DNA from: Gallionella sp.
Lineage (GTDB): Bacteria > Pseudomonadota > Gammaproteobacteria > Burkholderiales > Gallionellaceae
Reading direction: 5' to 3'
DNA length: 48,048 nucleotides
Assembly (NCBI GenBank): GCA_024641025.1
Contig: JAHEDW010000012.1
Span: 1 to 48,048, forward strand
The position numbers and the translations under genes are program-made. Below, piece after piece: positions 1 to 9,883 of the stretch. The notes under the pieces were generated by a model, which saw only the letters and a program-made list of their open reading frames with translations, ran no database searches and was not told where the DNA came from. Every line of letters starts with the position of its first letter. Positions within the stretch are counted from its first letter, which is position 1.

Positions 1-1307
<1,307 letters not shown>

Positions 1308-1344
1308 TTAAGTAATATTAGTTATCTTTGGTATTAATAGATAT

Positions 1345-2451
1345 TTAGATACGCATTGGCATTACTACGTAACGAAACTCCTGGTTATCGGGTGTAGTTA
1401 TAAGAATGCTGCTGTTAGGATCACCAAATGAAAATATCGCTGTCTCGCTATTTATATTATTCAATCCATCCATCAGATAATTTACGTTAAATCCGATATC
1501 TATTGCTTCGCCATGATAATCGGTTTCTATTTCTTCTTGCGCTTCTTCCTGTTCACTATTGCTGCTGATGACACTAAGATTCTTCTCAGTTAATACGAAG
1601 CGCACTCCACGGAATTTCTCGTTTGACAAGATGGCTGCACGTTGCAATGCTTGTTGAATTGCAATTCTGTTCATTTCAAGGTGATTTTCATATTTTGGTA
1701 TTACACGTTCATAGTCAGGGAATTTTCCCTCGATTACCTTGGTTATCAAAGTTATACCTGAAAAGCTGGCTTTTACTTGTTGTTGGGAAAATTCCAGGTC
1801 AATTAATTCTTCACTGTCTGTAAGCAGTTTGCATAACTCCAGTATTGCCTTCCTAGGTAGTATGATTTCCTGTTTTTGATGATTACCTTGGATTATTGCT
1901 GCATTAAAGGCCAACCTGTGCCCGTCAGTTGCGACAGCCTTTAACTTATTGCCTTCTACAATAAGCAATACGCCATTGAGGTAATAACGTACGTCTTGTT
2001 GAGCCATCGCGTATTGAACCGAAAGCAATAACTTTTTCAATTCCATTTGACTTAGCGATATTTTATTTGCTCCGTCAAGTTGGTTGCTTAAAATTGGAAA
2101 ATCCTGGGCTGGAAGAGTGAGTAAGCTGAACCTACTCTTACTGGATTTAATTTGAGCCTTATTTTCCTTAACATCAATTGTAATTTTGCTCTGTTCAGGA
2201 AGTACTCGCAAAATTTCTTGGATTTTTTTTCCGCCGACAGTTATTGCTGAAGTTTCGTCATCACCTGTCCTGCCTTCTATGCTGGTGGTTATTTGAATCT
2301 CCAGATCAGTTGCAGTAAAACGTATTTTGCCCGGTACCTTTTCAATAAGCACATTCGATAATATCGGCAAGGTTTGTTTCCGCTCCACAATTCCAATAAC
2401 TACTTGCAGCGGTTTTAAAATAGTTTCTTTGTCTGTTTTTTCAATAAACAT
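1345..2451 (-). CDS. dnaN: DNA polymerase III beta sliding clamp
   Basis: Ring-shaped processivity factor that tethers DNA polymerase III to the template and acts as docking platform for repair polymerases and Hda. The 368-residue product matches the usual clamp length (366 in E. coli) and ends in the typical VMPMRI tail. Recognisable clamp segments include RKQTLPILSNVL near the N-terminus, ATDGHRLA in the middle and the C-terminal MPMR face that forms the protein-binding pocket. The ATG at 2451 has an AGGA-type ribosome binding site about nine bases upstream on the minus strand. It is followed closely by gyrB and preceded by the putative oriC gap. Confidence 0.97.
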   Translation of the reverse strand: MFIEKTDKETILKPLQVVIGIVERKQTLPILSNVLIEKVPGKIRFTATDLEIQITTSIEGRTGDDETSAITVGGKKIQEILRVLPEQSKITIDVKENKAQIKSSKSRFSLLTLPAQDFPILSNQLDGANKISLSQMELKKLLLSVQYAMAQQDVRYYLNGVLLIVEGNKLKAVATDGHRLAFNAAIIQGNHQKQEIILPRKAILELCKLLTDSEELIDLEFSQQQVKASFSGITLITKVIEGKFPDYERVIPKYENHLEMNRIAIQQALQRAAILSNEKFRGVRFVLTEKNLSVISSNSEQEEAQEEIETDYHGEAIDIGFNVNYLMDGLNNINSETAIFSFGDPNSSILITTPDNQEFRYVVMPMRI

Positions 2452-2657
2452 AATATAGATTCCTAATAAGACTAATAATGTCTTAAGCTAACGTTGGTAA
2501 GTCTGATATATTTAATAATAACAATAATTTATGTAAATTTTATCTTGGTTGTCTGGTTGTTCATTGAGGGATGGATAATTGTGCATAACTTTATTTTTTG
2601 ATAAAAAATCGTAGTTTTGAACATTTTATACTCAGACAATACACAGGCTTATCCCCT
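2452..2657. other. putative chromosomal replication origin (oriC) between dnaA and dnaN
   Basis: The gap between dnaN and dnaA is markedly AT-rich, especially 2490-2545, which could serve as the unwinding element. It holds several DnaA-box-like 9-mers by eye against TTATNCACA. These are 2580-2588 on the minus strand (TTATGCACA, full match), 2626-2634 plus (8/9), and weaker 7/9 matches at 2570-2578 minus, 2637-2645 plus and 2649-2657 plus, the last overlapping the dnaA stop codon. Placement beside dnaA fits known bacterial origins. It is inferred from motifs only; the dnaA-rpmH gap, with one perfect box, is the alternative or a second part. Confidence 0.55.
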
Positions 2658-4004
2658 TAAAGTTTGGAGCAATATTTTATAGTCAGCATCGATAGTGGTG
2701 TTGGTCGATCGTAGGTCAGCCATAGTCTTACAGGCGTGAATCACTGTTGAATGATCCTTTCCCCCAAAAGCATTTCCAATTTCCGGCAGACTCATTGTGG
2801 TTAATTCCCTCGCAAGTGTCATAGCCATTTGTCTTGGTCGTGTAAGGTTCCTGGTGCGTTTTTTTGAGAGCAGATCCACCATTTTTATACGGAAATAGTC
2901 AGCAACTGTTTTCTGGATATTTTCTATTGATATTTGCCTGCTTTGTGCCACCAGAATATCTTTTAGTGCCTCTTTAGCGGTATCTACAGAAATATTACGC
3001 TTGTGGAACTTGGCGTATGCCTCCACACGTTTTAGTGCACCCTCCAGTTCACGAACGTTCGAACTCACATGTTTTGCGATAAAAAAAGCGACTGCATCAT
3101 CGAGCGAGTAACCGCCCAAAGAGGCCTTTTTAAGTAATATGGCGACGCGCATTTCCAATTCCGGAGGCTCAATCGCTACAGTAAGACCCCATCCAAATCT
3201 TGAGACCAAGCGAGTTTCCAATCCGGAGATTTCCTTGGGAAAGGTATCACTGGTTAGGATTACTTGCTTGTGTGAATCTACTAATGTGTTGAAAGCGTAA
3301 AAGAATTCTTCCTGAGTTTTTGCTTTTCCTGCAAAAAACTGAATGTCATCAATAAGTAATACATCAAGTGAGTGGTAAAATTGTTTGAATTCCTCAAATT
3401 TATTTGTTTGATACGCGCGAACTACATCTGCAACATATCTTTCGGCATGCATATAGCATATTTTTATTTGTGAGTTGTTTGACCTGACTTGATTGCCGAT
3501 TGCTTGCAATAAGTGTGTCTTACCTAAGCCTACGCCGCCATAAATAAATAGTGGGTTATACGAAACTCCTGGCAATTCAGCTACTTGTGTAGCAGCTGCA
3601 AATGCCAATTGGTTTGCCTTGCCTATTACAAAATTTCCAAAGGTGAGATTTGGATTCAGCTTTCCGTAGCCTCTAAAGGAGGTTTCTACTTTAGGCTTAT
3701 TATCTGTTGGAGGCGTAGATTTTGTAACTTGTATTGGCTCGGTTGGTCTATTTGCTGGCGTCCCTTCAAGTACTCTGAACTCGAAGGGCGGAACACTTGA
3801 GTAGGCTAATTTTGCCTGCCTGCTTATCTCGGGTAAGAACCTTTCTTGGACTAATTTCAGAGTAAAACTGTTGGGAGCAGTAAGAATCAGAGATCCGTTC
3901 TCAATTTTTAGTAGTAATGGCTTTATCCATGAGTTGTATTGTTGCGGCGGCAGGCTCTTTTCGAACGAGCGTAGGCATGAATCCCAGAAAGAAATATCCT
4001 GCAT
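2649..4004 (-). CDS. dnaA: chromosomal replication initiator DnaA
   Basis: AAA+ ATPase that binds DnaA boxes, melts oriC and loads the helicase. From ATG 4004 the product is 451 residues, beginning MQDISFWDSCLRSFEKSLPP, the usual domain I start. An in-frame upstream extension to 4109 looks unlike any DnaA and would run past the predicted promoter. Domain III has Walker A GGVGLGKT at residues 156-163 and Walker B VLLIDDIQFF around 215-224. Domain IV carries the DNA-binding signature GGKDHSTVIHACK near the C-terminus. It is divergent from rpmH and upstream of dnaN. A DnaA box overlapping its predicted -35 suggests autoregulation. Confidence 0.97.
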   Translation of the reverse strand: MQDISFWDSCLRSFEKSLPPQQYNSWIKPLLLKIENGSLILTAPNSFTLKLVQERFLPEISRQAKLAYSSVPPFEFRVLEGTPANRPTEPIQVTKSTPPTDNKPKVETSFRGYGKLNPNLTFGNFVIGKANQLAFAAATQVAELPGVSYNPLFIYGGVGLGKTHLLQAIGNQVRSNNSQIKICYMHAERYVADVVRAYQTNKFEEFKQFYHSLDVLLIDDIQFFAGKAKTQEEFFYAFNTLVDSHKQVILTSDTFPKEISGLETRLVSRFGWGLTVAIEPPELEMRVAILLKKASLGGYSLDDAVAFFIAKHVSSNVRELEGALKRVEAYAKFHKRNISVDTAKEALKDILVAQSRQISIENIQKTVADYFRIKMVDLLSKKRTRNLTRPRQMAMTLARELTTMSLPEIGNAFGGKDHSTVIHACKTMADLRSTNTTIDADYKILLQTLRG

Positions 4005-4050
4005 GTTTACTTGGGGGAGAGGTTTGACCAACAACTGTAATAGTGAATGC

Positions 4051-4079
4051 ATTCTACAATGCAAAGCAAAACTTATCCA
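4051..4079 (-). promoter_or_regulatory. predicted dnaA promoter
   Basis: On the minus strand, TGGATA (plus-strand 4074-4079, 4/6 to TTGACA) is followed after exactly 17 bases by TAGAAT (plus-strand 4051-4056, 5/6 to TATAAT). This would give a leader of about 40 bases before ATG 4004. The -35 lies inside the DnaA box at 4073-4081. It is a prediction from consensus only. Confidence 0.45.
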
Positions 4080-4081
4080 CA
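4073..4081 (+). promoter_or_regulatory. DnaA box in the dnaA/rpmH divergent region
   Basis: TTATCCACA is an exact match to the high-affinity DnaA box. It lies 69 bp upstream of dnaA ATG 4004 and 22 bp before the rpmH -35. It overlaps the predicted dnaA -35, a position consistent with repression by DnaA, and could also contribute to the origin. Confidence 0.75.
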
Positions 4082-4102
4082 GGCAAATAATGTAAAATAA
4101 AC

Positions 4103-4131
4103 TTGACACTAGAGCTTTGACGCTTTGTAAT
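4103..4131 (+). promoter_or_regulatory. sigma-70 promoter of rpmH-rnpA
   Basis: TTGACA at 4103-4108, a 17-base spacer, and TGTAAT at 4126-4131 form a near-consensus sigma-70 promoter. It is about 32 bp upstream of the rpmH ATG and is the strongest promoter by eye in this window, as expected for a ribosomal protein gene. It probably drives rpmH, rnpA, yidD and yidC. Confidence 0.8.
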
Positions 4132-4162
4132 AGCGTGCTTTACGATTTACCGAGGATTGATC

Positions 4163-4297
4163 ATGAAACGCACTTACCAACCATCTGTAACCAAAAGAAA
4201 ACGTACCCATGGATTTTTGGTGCGCATGAAAACTCGTGGAGGCCGCGCTGTTATTAGGGCTCGTCGCGCCAGAGGCCGTGCGAGACTCGCTGTATAA
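4163..4297 (+). CDS. rpmH: 50S ribosomal protein L34
   Basis: A 44-residue, very basic protein of the large ribosomal subunit. The translation starts [20 protein letters not shown] and ends in an Arg-rich tail, [13 protein letters not shown], matching L34 along its whole length. The ATG at 4163 has a GAGG ribosome binding site at 4152-4155. The gene is first in the rpmH-rnpA-yidD-yidC-mnmE string, the usual arrangement beside dnaA. The rnpA frame begins inside its 3' end. Confidence 0.97.
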   Translation: MKRTYQPSVTKRKRTHGFLVRMKTRGGRAVIRARRARGRARLAV

Positions 4298-4649
4298 TGC
4301 ACACGTTTCTTGTGAATTTACTTCTGCATATCGAATATTGCGAGCAGAAGGGTTCAACCATGTAATTCAAGCAGAAAATCTTACCAACAAATTTTTCAAA
4401 ATATTCTTTGTTCGCAACGGCAAAAGAAATGCCAGACTTGGAGTTATTGCGAGCAAAAGAATATTAGCTGGTGCAGTACAGAGAAATCGAATTAAAAGAA
4501 CGATTCGAGAGGTGTTTCGCCAACATAGCATCAAGGCTCAACCACTTGATCTGGTTGTTATGGTAAGAGGCGCTGAAGCACAAGCCTCGCAAAGCGAAGG
4601 TTTGAAAATGTTGCTCAGTCGAATAGAAAATATATGCGCAAGCTCGTGA
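4278..4649 (+). CDS. rnpA: ribonuclease P protein component
   Basis: Protein subunit of RNase P, which with the M1 RNA matures the 5' ends of tRNAs. The conserved core is visible: [10 protein letters not shown], then the RNR signature [16 protein letters not shown] and the C-terminal LDLVVMVRG strand. I chose GTG 4278, which gives 123 residues (119 in E. coli) and a 20-bp overlap with rpmH. GTG 4236 is also in frame but would overlap rpmH by 62 bp and add residues not typical of the family. There is no ATG near the conserved N-terminus, so the exact start is uncertain. The 3' end overlaps yidD by 16 bp. Confidence 0.9.
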   Translation: MRDSLYNAHVSCEFTSAYRILRAEGFNHVIQAENLTNKFFKIFFVRNGKRNARLGVIASKRILAGAVQRNRIKRTIREVFRQHSIKAQPLDLVVMVRGAEAQASQSEGLKMLLSRIENICASS

Positions 4650-4843
4650 TCAAGCTGATACATGGCTATCAGTATCTGATTAGTCCCCTTAGCCCTCCAA
4701 CGTGCAGATTTACTCCTAGCTGCTCAAGTTATGCCTGTCTGGTCGTTGAGAAACATGGTGTAATCAAAGGAGGGTGGCTAAGCTTCAGAAGATTGCTGCG
4801 CTGCAACCCTTGGAATCCCGGCGGATATGATCCCGCACCCTAA
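4634..4843 (+). CDS. yidD: membrane protein insertion efficiency factor YidD
   Basis: Small factor thought to assist Sec/YidC-dependent insertion of inner-membrane proteins. The 69-residue product has the whole family pattern: the amphipathic N-terminus [13 protein letters not shown], then [13 protein letters not shown] with its conserved cysteines, and the [17 protein letters not shown]-terminus. It starts within the end of rnpA and sits 15 bp before yidC, so translational coupling across rnpA-yidD-yidC is likely. Confidence 0.95.
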   Translation: MRKLVIKLIHGYQYLISPLSPPTCRFTPSCSSYACLVVEKHGVIKGGWLSFRRLLRCNPWNPGGYDPAP

Positions 4844-4858
4844 CAATTAGGCTTGATA

Positions 4859-6526
4859 ATGGATTTACAGAGACTGTTTTTGTTTTTGATCTTTTCCTTT
4901 TCCTTGGTTCTGGTTTGGGATGGGTGGCAACGTTATCAGCATCCGGAACGGTTCGTTCAGCAAAATGAACAATCAATCAATGGTTTACCTACTCCACAAA
5001 CGACACTTCCAAGTGGTACCGGACAGTCAACTCAACCCGACCTGGGGCAGCAAACAATCGCTCAGCAACCTGTTGGTCGTCCGTCAGGAAAATCTATACT
5101 TGTAAAGACTGACTATGTTGAAGCGGAAATCAGCACCATTGGTGGTGATATCGTTCGTTTGGCTTTGCTAAGGCAACCCGATGTTCAGGATAAAAGCAAA
5201 CCTCTTGTGCTCTTTCATCGGGGAGAAGGAACTCATAACTACCTGGCACAAAGCGGCCTGCTTGGAACGGGACTGCCGAATCACACAACCCAGTTTGTTT
5301 CTGAGCAGGACAGTTATGAACTAACTGGAAATTCTGATCAGGTACAGGTTCGTCTGAATGCTGTGGATAGTGGATCACTAAAAGCGACCAAGGTAATTAC
5401 CTTCCATAAGGGAAGTTATCTGATTGACATATCCTATGAACTTGAAAACTTCGGAAATCAAGTTGTGTCAGCTAGTAGTTACTTTCAGCTCGTTCGGGAT
5501 AGCCTCCCACCTACAGGCAGCATGAAGTTCCTCCCGACCTATACCGGCGCAGCAGTCTATACAGACAAGGAGAAGTTTCAAAAAGTCCAGTTCGCTGAAA
5601 TTGAAAAGGGCAAAACTGAATATCCGAAGCAGGCTGAAGATGGTTGGATAGGCATATTGCAACATTACTTTGTTGCGGCTTGGTTGCCTAAAGAAAAATC
5701 CAGCCGAGAGTATTTTACCCGCAAACTTGAGGGGGATTCTTATTCGGTTGGCGTAATTTTGCCTGCACTGACGATCAATCCTGGACAGAAAGTAGTAGAA
5801 GGCGCTTCACTGTATGCAGGACCTGCCCGAACTAAGCTTGACAGCATTGCGCCCGGACTGGGTTTGACGGTCGATTATGGTTGGCTGACCATAATATCCA
5901 CACCTTTGTTTTGGCTCATGTCAATATTTAATGGCTGGATGAGCAACTGGGGCGTTTCTATCATTTTGCTGACGATACTGATAAAAATGCTGTTTTTCCC
6001 GCTTTCAGCAGCTAGCTATCGTTCTATGGCAAAAATGCGCGTAGTTGCTCCTAAGCTAGAGAAAATCAAGCAGCAGTACGCTGATGACCGTGAACAGTTG
6101 AATCGCGCAATGATGGATTTGTATAAGAAGGAAAAAATCAATCCTTTGGGGGGATGTTTGCCGGTATTAATACAAATTCCGGTATTTATCGCTTTGTATT
6201 GGGCCATTCTGGCGAGTGTAGAATTACGTTATGCGCCATTTTTTGGTTGGATTACCGATTTGTCCGCGCCAGACCCTTATTACATTCTGCCGGTTATCAT
6301 GGGCGTCAGCATGATCGTTCAGATGCGGCTTAACCCGAAGCCACCCGATCCAATTCAAGCCAAGGTGATGCAGATCATGCCGATCGCCTTCAGCGTGATG
6401 TTCTTCTTTTTCCCAGCCGGCCTGGTGTTGTATTCCATCGTGAACAACGTCCTGTCGATTGCTCAGCAGTGGTTCATCACCCGGGCCGCAGAGGCAGAGA
6501 ACAAAGGTGCAGCTACCAAACGCTGA
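4859..6526 (+). CDS. yidC: membrane protein insertase YidC
   Basis: Inner-membrane insertase acting alone or with SecYEG, important for inserting ATP synthase subunit c and other small membrane proteins. From ATG 4859 it is 555 residues (548 in E. coli). TM1 lies at about residues 4-20, followed by a Gln/Ser/Pro-rich linker and the large periplasmic beta domain. The conserved 60KD_IMP core begins near WLFWLMSIFN-like residues and includes INPLGGCLPVLIQIPVFIALY. TTG 4853 is also in frame, but the ATG gives the standard MDLQRLFLFL start. The 3' end overlaps mnmE by 20 bp. The basic C-terminal tail is typical of YidC. Confidence 0.96.
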   Translation: MDLQRLFLFLIFSFSLVLVWDGWQRYQHPERFVQQNEQSINGLPTPQTTLPSGTGQSTQPDLGQQTIAQQPVGRPSGKSILVKTDYVEAEISTIGGDIVRLALLRQPDVQDKSKPLVLFHRGEGTHNYLAQSGLLGTGLPNHTTQFVSEQDSYELTGNSDQVQVRLNAVDSGSLKATKVITFHKGSYLIDISYELENFGNQVVSASSYFQLVRDSLPPTGSMKFLPTYTGAAVYTDKEKFQKVQFAEIEKGKTEYPKQAEDGWIGILQHYFVAAWLPKEKSSREYFTRKLEGDSYSVGVILPALTINPGQKVVEGASLYAGPARTKLDSIAPGLGLTVDYGWLTIISTPLFWLMSIFNGWMSNWGVSIILLTILIKMLFFPLSAASYRSMAKMRVVAPKLEKIKQQYADDREQLNRAMMDLYKKEKINPLGGCLPVLIQIPVFIALYWAILASVELRYAPFFGWITDLSAPDPYYILPVIMGVSMIVQMRLNPKPPDPIQAKVMQIMPIAFSVMFFFFPAGLVLYSIVNNVLSIAQQWFITRAAEAENKGAATKR

Positions 6527-7850
6527 TACCATTGCAGCCATCGCTTCTGCACAGGGGCGAGGCGGCGTGGGGGTGATTCGTGTTTCTGGAGCAGATATCG
6601 AGGAACTGATCCGTAAGATCCTCGGTAAGATTCCTGCAGCTCGAAGCGCCTCCTACAGTAATTTTCTCGACGAGGCTGGCGATATCATTGACCAAGGTAT
6701 CGCCTTGTTCTTTCCTGCGCCACATTCATACACTGGTGAAAATGTGCTTGAGTTGCAAGGTCACGGCGGATCTGCCGTGCTGCAAATGCTATTGCAACGG
6801 TGTCTCGATCTGGGTGCCCGTCTCGCCCAACCTGGAGAATTCACCCGCCGCGCATACCTGAACGGCAAACTGGATCTGGCACAGGCTGAAAGCGTCGCTG
6901 ACCTGATCGAGGCAAATACCACGCAAGCTGCCCGAAGTGCGATGCGCTCTTTGAGAGGGGAGTTTTCTGCCTCGGTGCATGCATTGGTTGATGGATTGAT
7001 CGATTTGCGCATGCTGGTTGAGGCGATGCTTGATTTTCCTGAAGAGGAGTTGGCGGACGATGATATCGAACGGCGGGATGGACAGCTGAGCAGTCTTCAA
7101 TTGAGCTTGCAGCACACACTCGAAACAGCAAAACAAGGAAGCTTACTTCGCGAAGGTGCGCATATCGCCATCGTCGGACAACCGAATGTTGGCAAGTCCA
7201 GTCTCTTGAATAGGTTGGCAGGCGAAGAGTTGGCCTTGGTCAGCACCATACCTGGCACTACTCGTGATGTGATACGTCAGTCCATTCAGATTCGTGGAGT
7301 CCAAATGCATATCATGGACACGGCTGGTTTGCGGACTTCCCAGGATGAGATAGAGAACATGGGTATCGCGCTTACACACCAAACTTTGCGAAGAGCTGAC
7401 TTGATCTTGTTACTGTTGGATGCAAGTCAGGGGATGACCCCGGAAGATAAGGTGATCCTGGATGATTTACCTGCCGATATTCCTCGACTGTTGGTTCTAA
7501 ACAAGAGCGATCTTGTACAAGGTCTTCCGTTGGTTTTGCATCCTAAGGAAACGTCTGTGTTAGTTTCAGCTAAATCTGGCGAAGGAATCGAAATATTGCA
7601 AGAAAAGTTGCTGGAAGCAATAGGATGGCGTGATCTGGAAGGTGAAGTATTCATAGCTCGTGAGCGCCATCTGCGTTCCCTGGTCCAGGCTCAATCACAT
7701 CTCGATCAGGCACGCTCTGTGTTGACTCAGGCTGAGTTATTTGCTGAGGAGCTGCGCTTGGCGCAGAGCGCCTTGAATGAAATCACTGGGGAATTTACCC
7801 CTGACGATTTGCTGGGAGAAATCTTTAGCCGTTTCTGCATCGGGAAGTAG
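6507..7850 (+). CDS. mnmE: tRNA modification GTPase MnmE (TrmE)
   Basis: GTPase that, with MnmG, installs the (carboxymethyl)aminomethyl group on wobble uridine 34 of certain tRNAs. GTG 6507 gives 447 residues starting VQLPNADTIAAIASAQGRGG, the usual MnmE N-terminus. The tetrahydrofolate-binding N-domain comes first. The G domain has GQPNVGKSS near residue 223, the switch segment PGTTRD, DTAGLR and NKSD. The family-specific C-terminal FCIGK, with its essential cysteine, is intact. It overlaps the end of yidC by 20 bp. Its partner mnmG follows after the parS-containing gap. Confidence 0.96.
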   Translation: MQLPNADTIAAIASAQGRGGVGVIRVSGADIEELIRKILGKIPAARSASYSNFLDEAGDIIDQGIALFFPAPHSYTGENVLELQGHGGSAVLQMLLQRCLDLGARLAQPGEFTRRAYLNGKLDLAQAESVADLIEANTTQAARSAMRSLRGEFSASVHALVDGLIDLRMLVEAMLDFPEEELADDDIERRDGQLSSLQLSLQHTLETAKQGSLLREGAHIAIVGQPNVGKSSLLNRLAGEELALVSTIPGTTRDVIRQSIQIRGVQMHIMDTAGLRTSQDEIENMGIALTHQTLRRADLILLLLDASQGMTPEDKVILDDLPADIPRLLVLNKSDLVQGLPLVLHPKETSVLVSAKSGEGIEILQEKLLEAIGWRDLEGEVFIARERHLRSLVQAQSHLDQARSVLTQAELFAEELRLAQSALNEITGEFTPDDLLGEIFSRFCIGK

Positions 7851-7857
7851 TCTGAAT

Positions 7858-7873
7858 TGTTTCACGTGAAACA
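7858..7873. other. parS centromere-like site 1
   Basis: TGTTTCACGTGAAACA is a perfect 16-bp palindrome (18 bp if the flanking T and A are included) and an exact match to the chromosomal parS consensus bound by ParB. It lies 8 bp after the mnmE stop codon and about 3.4 kb from parB. Confidence 0.95.
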
Positions 7874-7904
7874 AGGTTTGACGCATTTTGTAATTCCTAT
7901 GGCT

Positions 7905-7920
7905 TGTTCCACGTGAAACA
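7905..7920. other. parS centromere-like site 2
   Basis: TGTTCCACGTGAAACA matches the parS consensus TGTTNCACGTGAAACA. It differs from site 1 at one base, which breaks perfect symmetry. The gap between the two sites is 31 bp, and this copy ends 6 bp before the predicted mnmG -35, so ParB binding here could influence mnmG transcription. Confidence 0.93.
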
Positions 7921-7926
7921 ATCAGG

Positions 7927-7955
7927 TTGGGATTGTCGATTAGCTGAGGTATGAT
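7927..7955 (+). promoter_or_regulatory. predicted mnmG promoter
   Basis: TTGGGA at 7927-7932, a 17-base spacer and TATGAT at 7950-7955 form a plausible sigma-70 promoter about 26 bp before the mnmG ATG. It would drive mnmG-rsmG-parA-parB, which are packed with overlaps. It is consensus-based only. Confidence 0.5.
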
Positions 7956-7981
7956 GCGCGTCCTTTAAGAGTGGCGGCAAG

Positions 7982-9883
7982 ATGAGATTTCCTGATGTTT
8001 TTGATGTAATCGTGGTTGGTGGCGGACATGCTGGTACCGAGGCAGCACTGGCCAGCGCGCGTGCGGGTTGCAAGACCTTGTTGCTGAGCCATAACATCGA
8101 AACACTGGGACAGATGTCCTGCAATCCGTCCATAGGCGGGATAGGAAAGGGGCATCTGGTCAAGGAGGTGGACGCGCTTGGGGGCGCAATGGCAGCGGCA
8201 ACTGACGAAAGTGGTATCCAGTTCCGTATCCTGAACTCAAGTAAGGGCCCCGCAGTTCGTGCCACGCGTGCACAGGCTGATAGGCTGTTATACAAACAGG
8301 CAATCCGATCGCGACTGGAAAATCAACCCAACCTTTGGTTGTTCCAACAGGCAGTGGACGATCTGCACGTTGAGCATGACAGGGTGAGCGGGGTTGTTAC
8401 CCAGCTTGGATTAATCTTCAAATCAAGAACTGTGGTACTTACCACTGGCACCTTTCTGTCGGGGCTAATTCATGTAGGACAATCAAATTACCAGGCGGGC
8501 CGAGCGGGTGATCCGCCTTCAGTGAGTCTGGCACATCGGTTGCGGGAGTTGAAACTCCCTGTGGGAAGGCTAAAGACTGGAACGCCACCCCGTATTGATG
8601 GACGGAGTATCGATTATTCGGTAATAAAGGAACAACCCGGGGATGATCCTGTACCGGTATTTTCGTTTCTGGGTAATGCAGGACAACATCCCGAGCAACT
8701 GCCTTGCTGGATTACTGAAACCAATCAGCGCACGCATGACATCATTCGCGGGGGGCTCGACCGCTCGCCATTATTCACTGGTGTTATCGAAGGCGTCGGA
8801 CCGCGTTACTGTCCGTCAATTGAAGACAAAATCACCCGTTTTGCGGATAAGTCCTCTCACCAGATCTTCCTTGAGCCCGAAGGATTGACAACACACGAAG
8901 TTTACCCCAACGGGATTTCCACCAGTCTGCCTTTTGACGTGCAGTTGGAACTTGTGCGGTCGATCAAGGGTTTGGAAAATGCCCACATCCTTCGTCCAGG
9001 TTATGCAATCGAATATGACTATTTTAATCCATGTGCGTTAAAGAGCTCGCTTGAAACCAAGGCGATCAGCGGGCTGTACTTTGCCGGGCAAATCAATGGA
9101 ACAACTGGTTATGAAGAGGCGGCCGCACAGGGATTATTGGCCGGACTTAACGCGGCACTTCAAGTGCGTGACCAAGAAGCATGGTGTCCCCGCCGTGATG
9201 AAGCTTATTTGGGTGTGCTTGTAGATGACTTGATTACCCAAGGTGTTTCAGAACCATATCGCATGTTTACTAGCCGTGCGGAATATCGCTTGCAATTGCG
9301 TGAAGACAACGCAGATCTAAGATTGACTGAAATCGGACGTAAGCTTGGTATCGTGAATGACTTACGCTGGAAGGCATTCGAGAACAAAAGTGAAGCGATT
9401 GCCCGAGAACAGGAGCGTTTGCGTAGTACCTGGGTAAATCCCCGCAACCTGCCTGAGGACGATGCAGTGCGCGTGCTCGGCAAACCAATAGAACGCGAAT
9501 ATACTTTGCATGAGTTGTTGCGCCGCCCAGATGTTTGTTATGCCAGCCTAATGACTTTGCCATGTGCCGGCACAGGAGTGGCTGACTCAATAGTCGCTGA
9601 TCAAGTAGAGACACAGGCAAAATATCACGGTTATATCGAACGACAACATGATGAGATCGGACGCAACGAGTTATATGAGACCCTCGCTTTGCCTGAGGAC
9701 ATGAATTATCAGGAAGTCCGTGGGTTATCAATCGAAGTTCAACAAAAACTCAATCTTCACAAACCAGAGAACATCGGGCAAGCAACACGAATCTCTGGAA
9801 TCACCCCTGCAGCAATTTCATTGCTGCTGGTACATCTTAAGCGCGGATTTCGTGGCAACCAACCGACACAGAAGCGCGCGTGA
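7982..9883 (+). CDS. mnmG: tRNA uridine-5-carboxymethylaminomethyl modification enzyme MnmG (GidA)
   Basis: FAD- and NADH-dependent partner of MnmE in U34 tRNA modification. The 633-residue product (629 in E. coli) has the N-terminal FAD dinucleotide fold [10 protein letters not shown] at residues 13-22. It also carries the family signatures [37 protein letters not shown] and [17 protein letters not shown]. The C-terminal helical MnmE-binding part ends in [19 protein letters not shown]-like sequence. Four bases overlap rsmG (GTGA), the gidA-gidB arrangement next to parAB seen in many bacteria. Confidence 0.97.
   Translation: MRFPDVFDVIVVGGGHAGTEAALASARAGCKTLLLSHNIETLGQMSCNPSIGGIGKGHLVKEVDALGGAMAAATDESGIQFRILNSSKGPAVRATRAQADRLLYKQAIRSRLENQPNLWLFQQAVDDLHVEHDRVSGVVTQLGLIFKSRTVVLTTGTFLSGLIHVGQSNYQAGRAGDPPSVSLAHRLRELKLPVGRLKTGTPPRIDGRSIDYSVIKEQPGDDPVPVFSFLGNAGQHPEQLPCWITETNQRTHDIIRGGLDRSPLFTGVIEGVGPRYCPSIEDKITRFADKSSHQIFLEPEGLTTHEVYPNGISTSLPFDVQLELVRSIKGLENAHILRPGYAIEYDYFNPCALKSSLETKAISGLYFAGQINGTTGYEEAAAQGLLAGLNAALQVRDQEAWCPRRDEAYLGVLVDDLITQGVSEPYRMFTSRAEYRLQLREDNADLRLTEIGRKLGIVNDLRWKAFENKSEAIAREQERLRSTWVNPRNLPEDDAVRVLGKPIEREYTLHELLRRPDVCYASLMTLPCAGTGVADSIVADQVETQAKYHGYIERQHDEIGRNELYETLALPEDMNYQEVRGLSIEVQQKLNLHKPENIGQATRISGITPAAISLLLVHLKRGFRGNQPTQKRA

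Noticed and set aside
4005-4109. N-terminal extension of dnaA upstream of ATG 4004
   Set aside because: The extra residues do not resemble DnaA domain I, and the extension would include the predicted promoter and DnaA box.
4236-4277. N-terminal extension of rnpA to GTG 4236
   Set aside because: Would overlap rpmH by 62 bp, adds residues not seen in the family, and lacks a ribosome binding site; GTG 4278 gives the normal length.
9270-9731. Minus-strand frame of about 153 codons within mnmG
   Set aside because: Shadow of mnmG; the composition does not look like a protein and there is no start signal.
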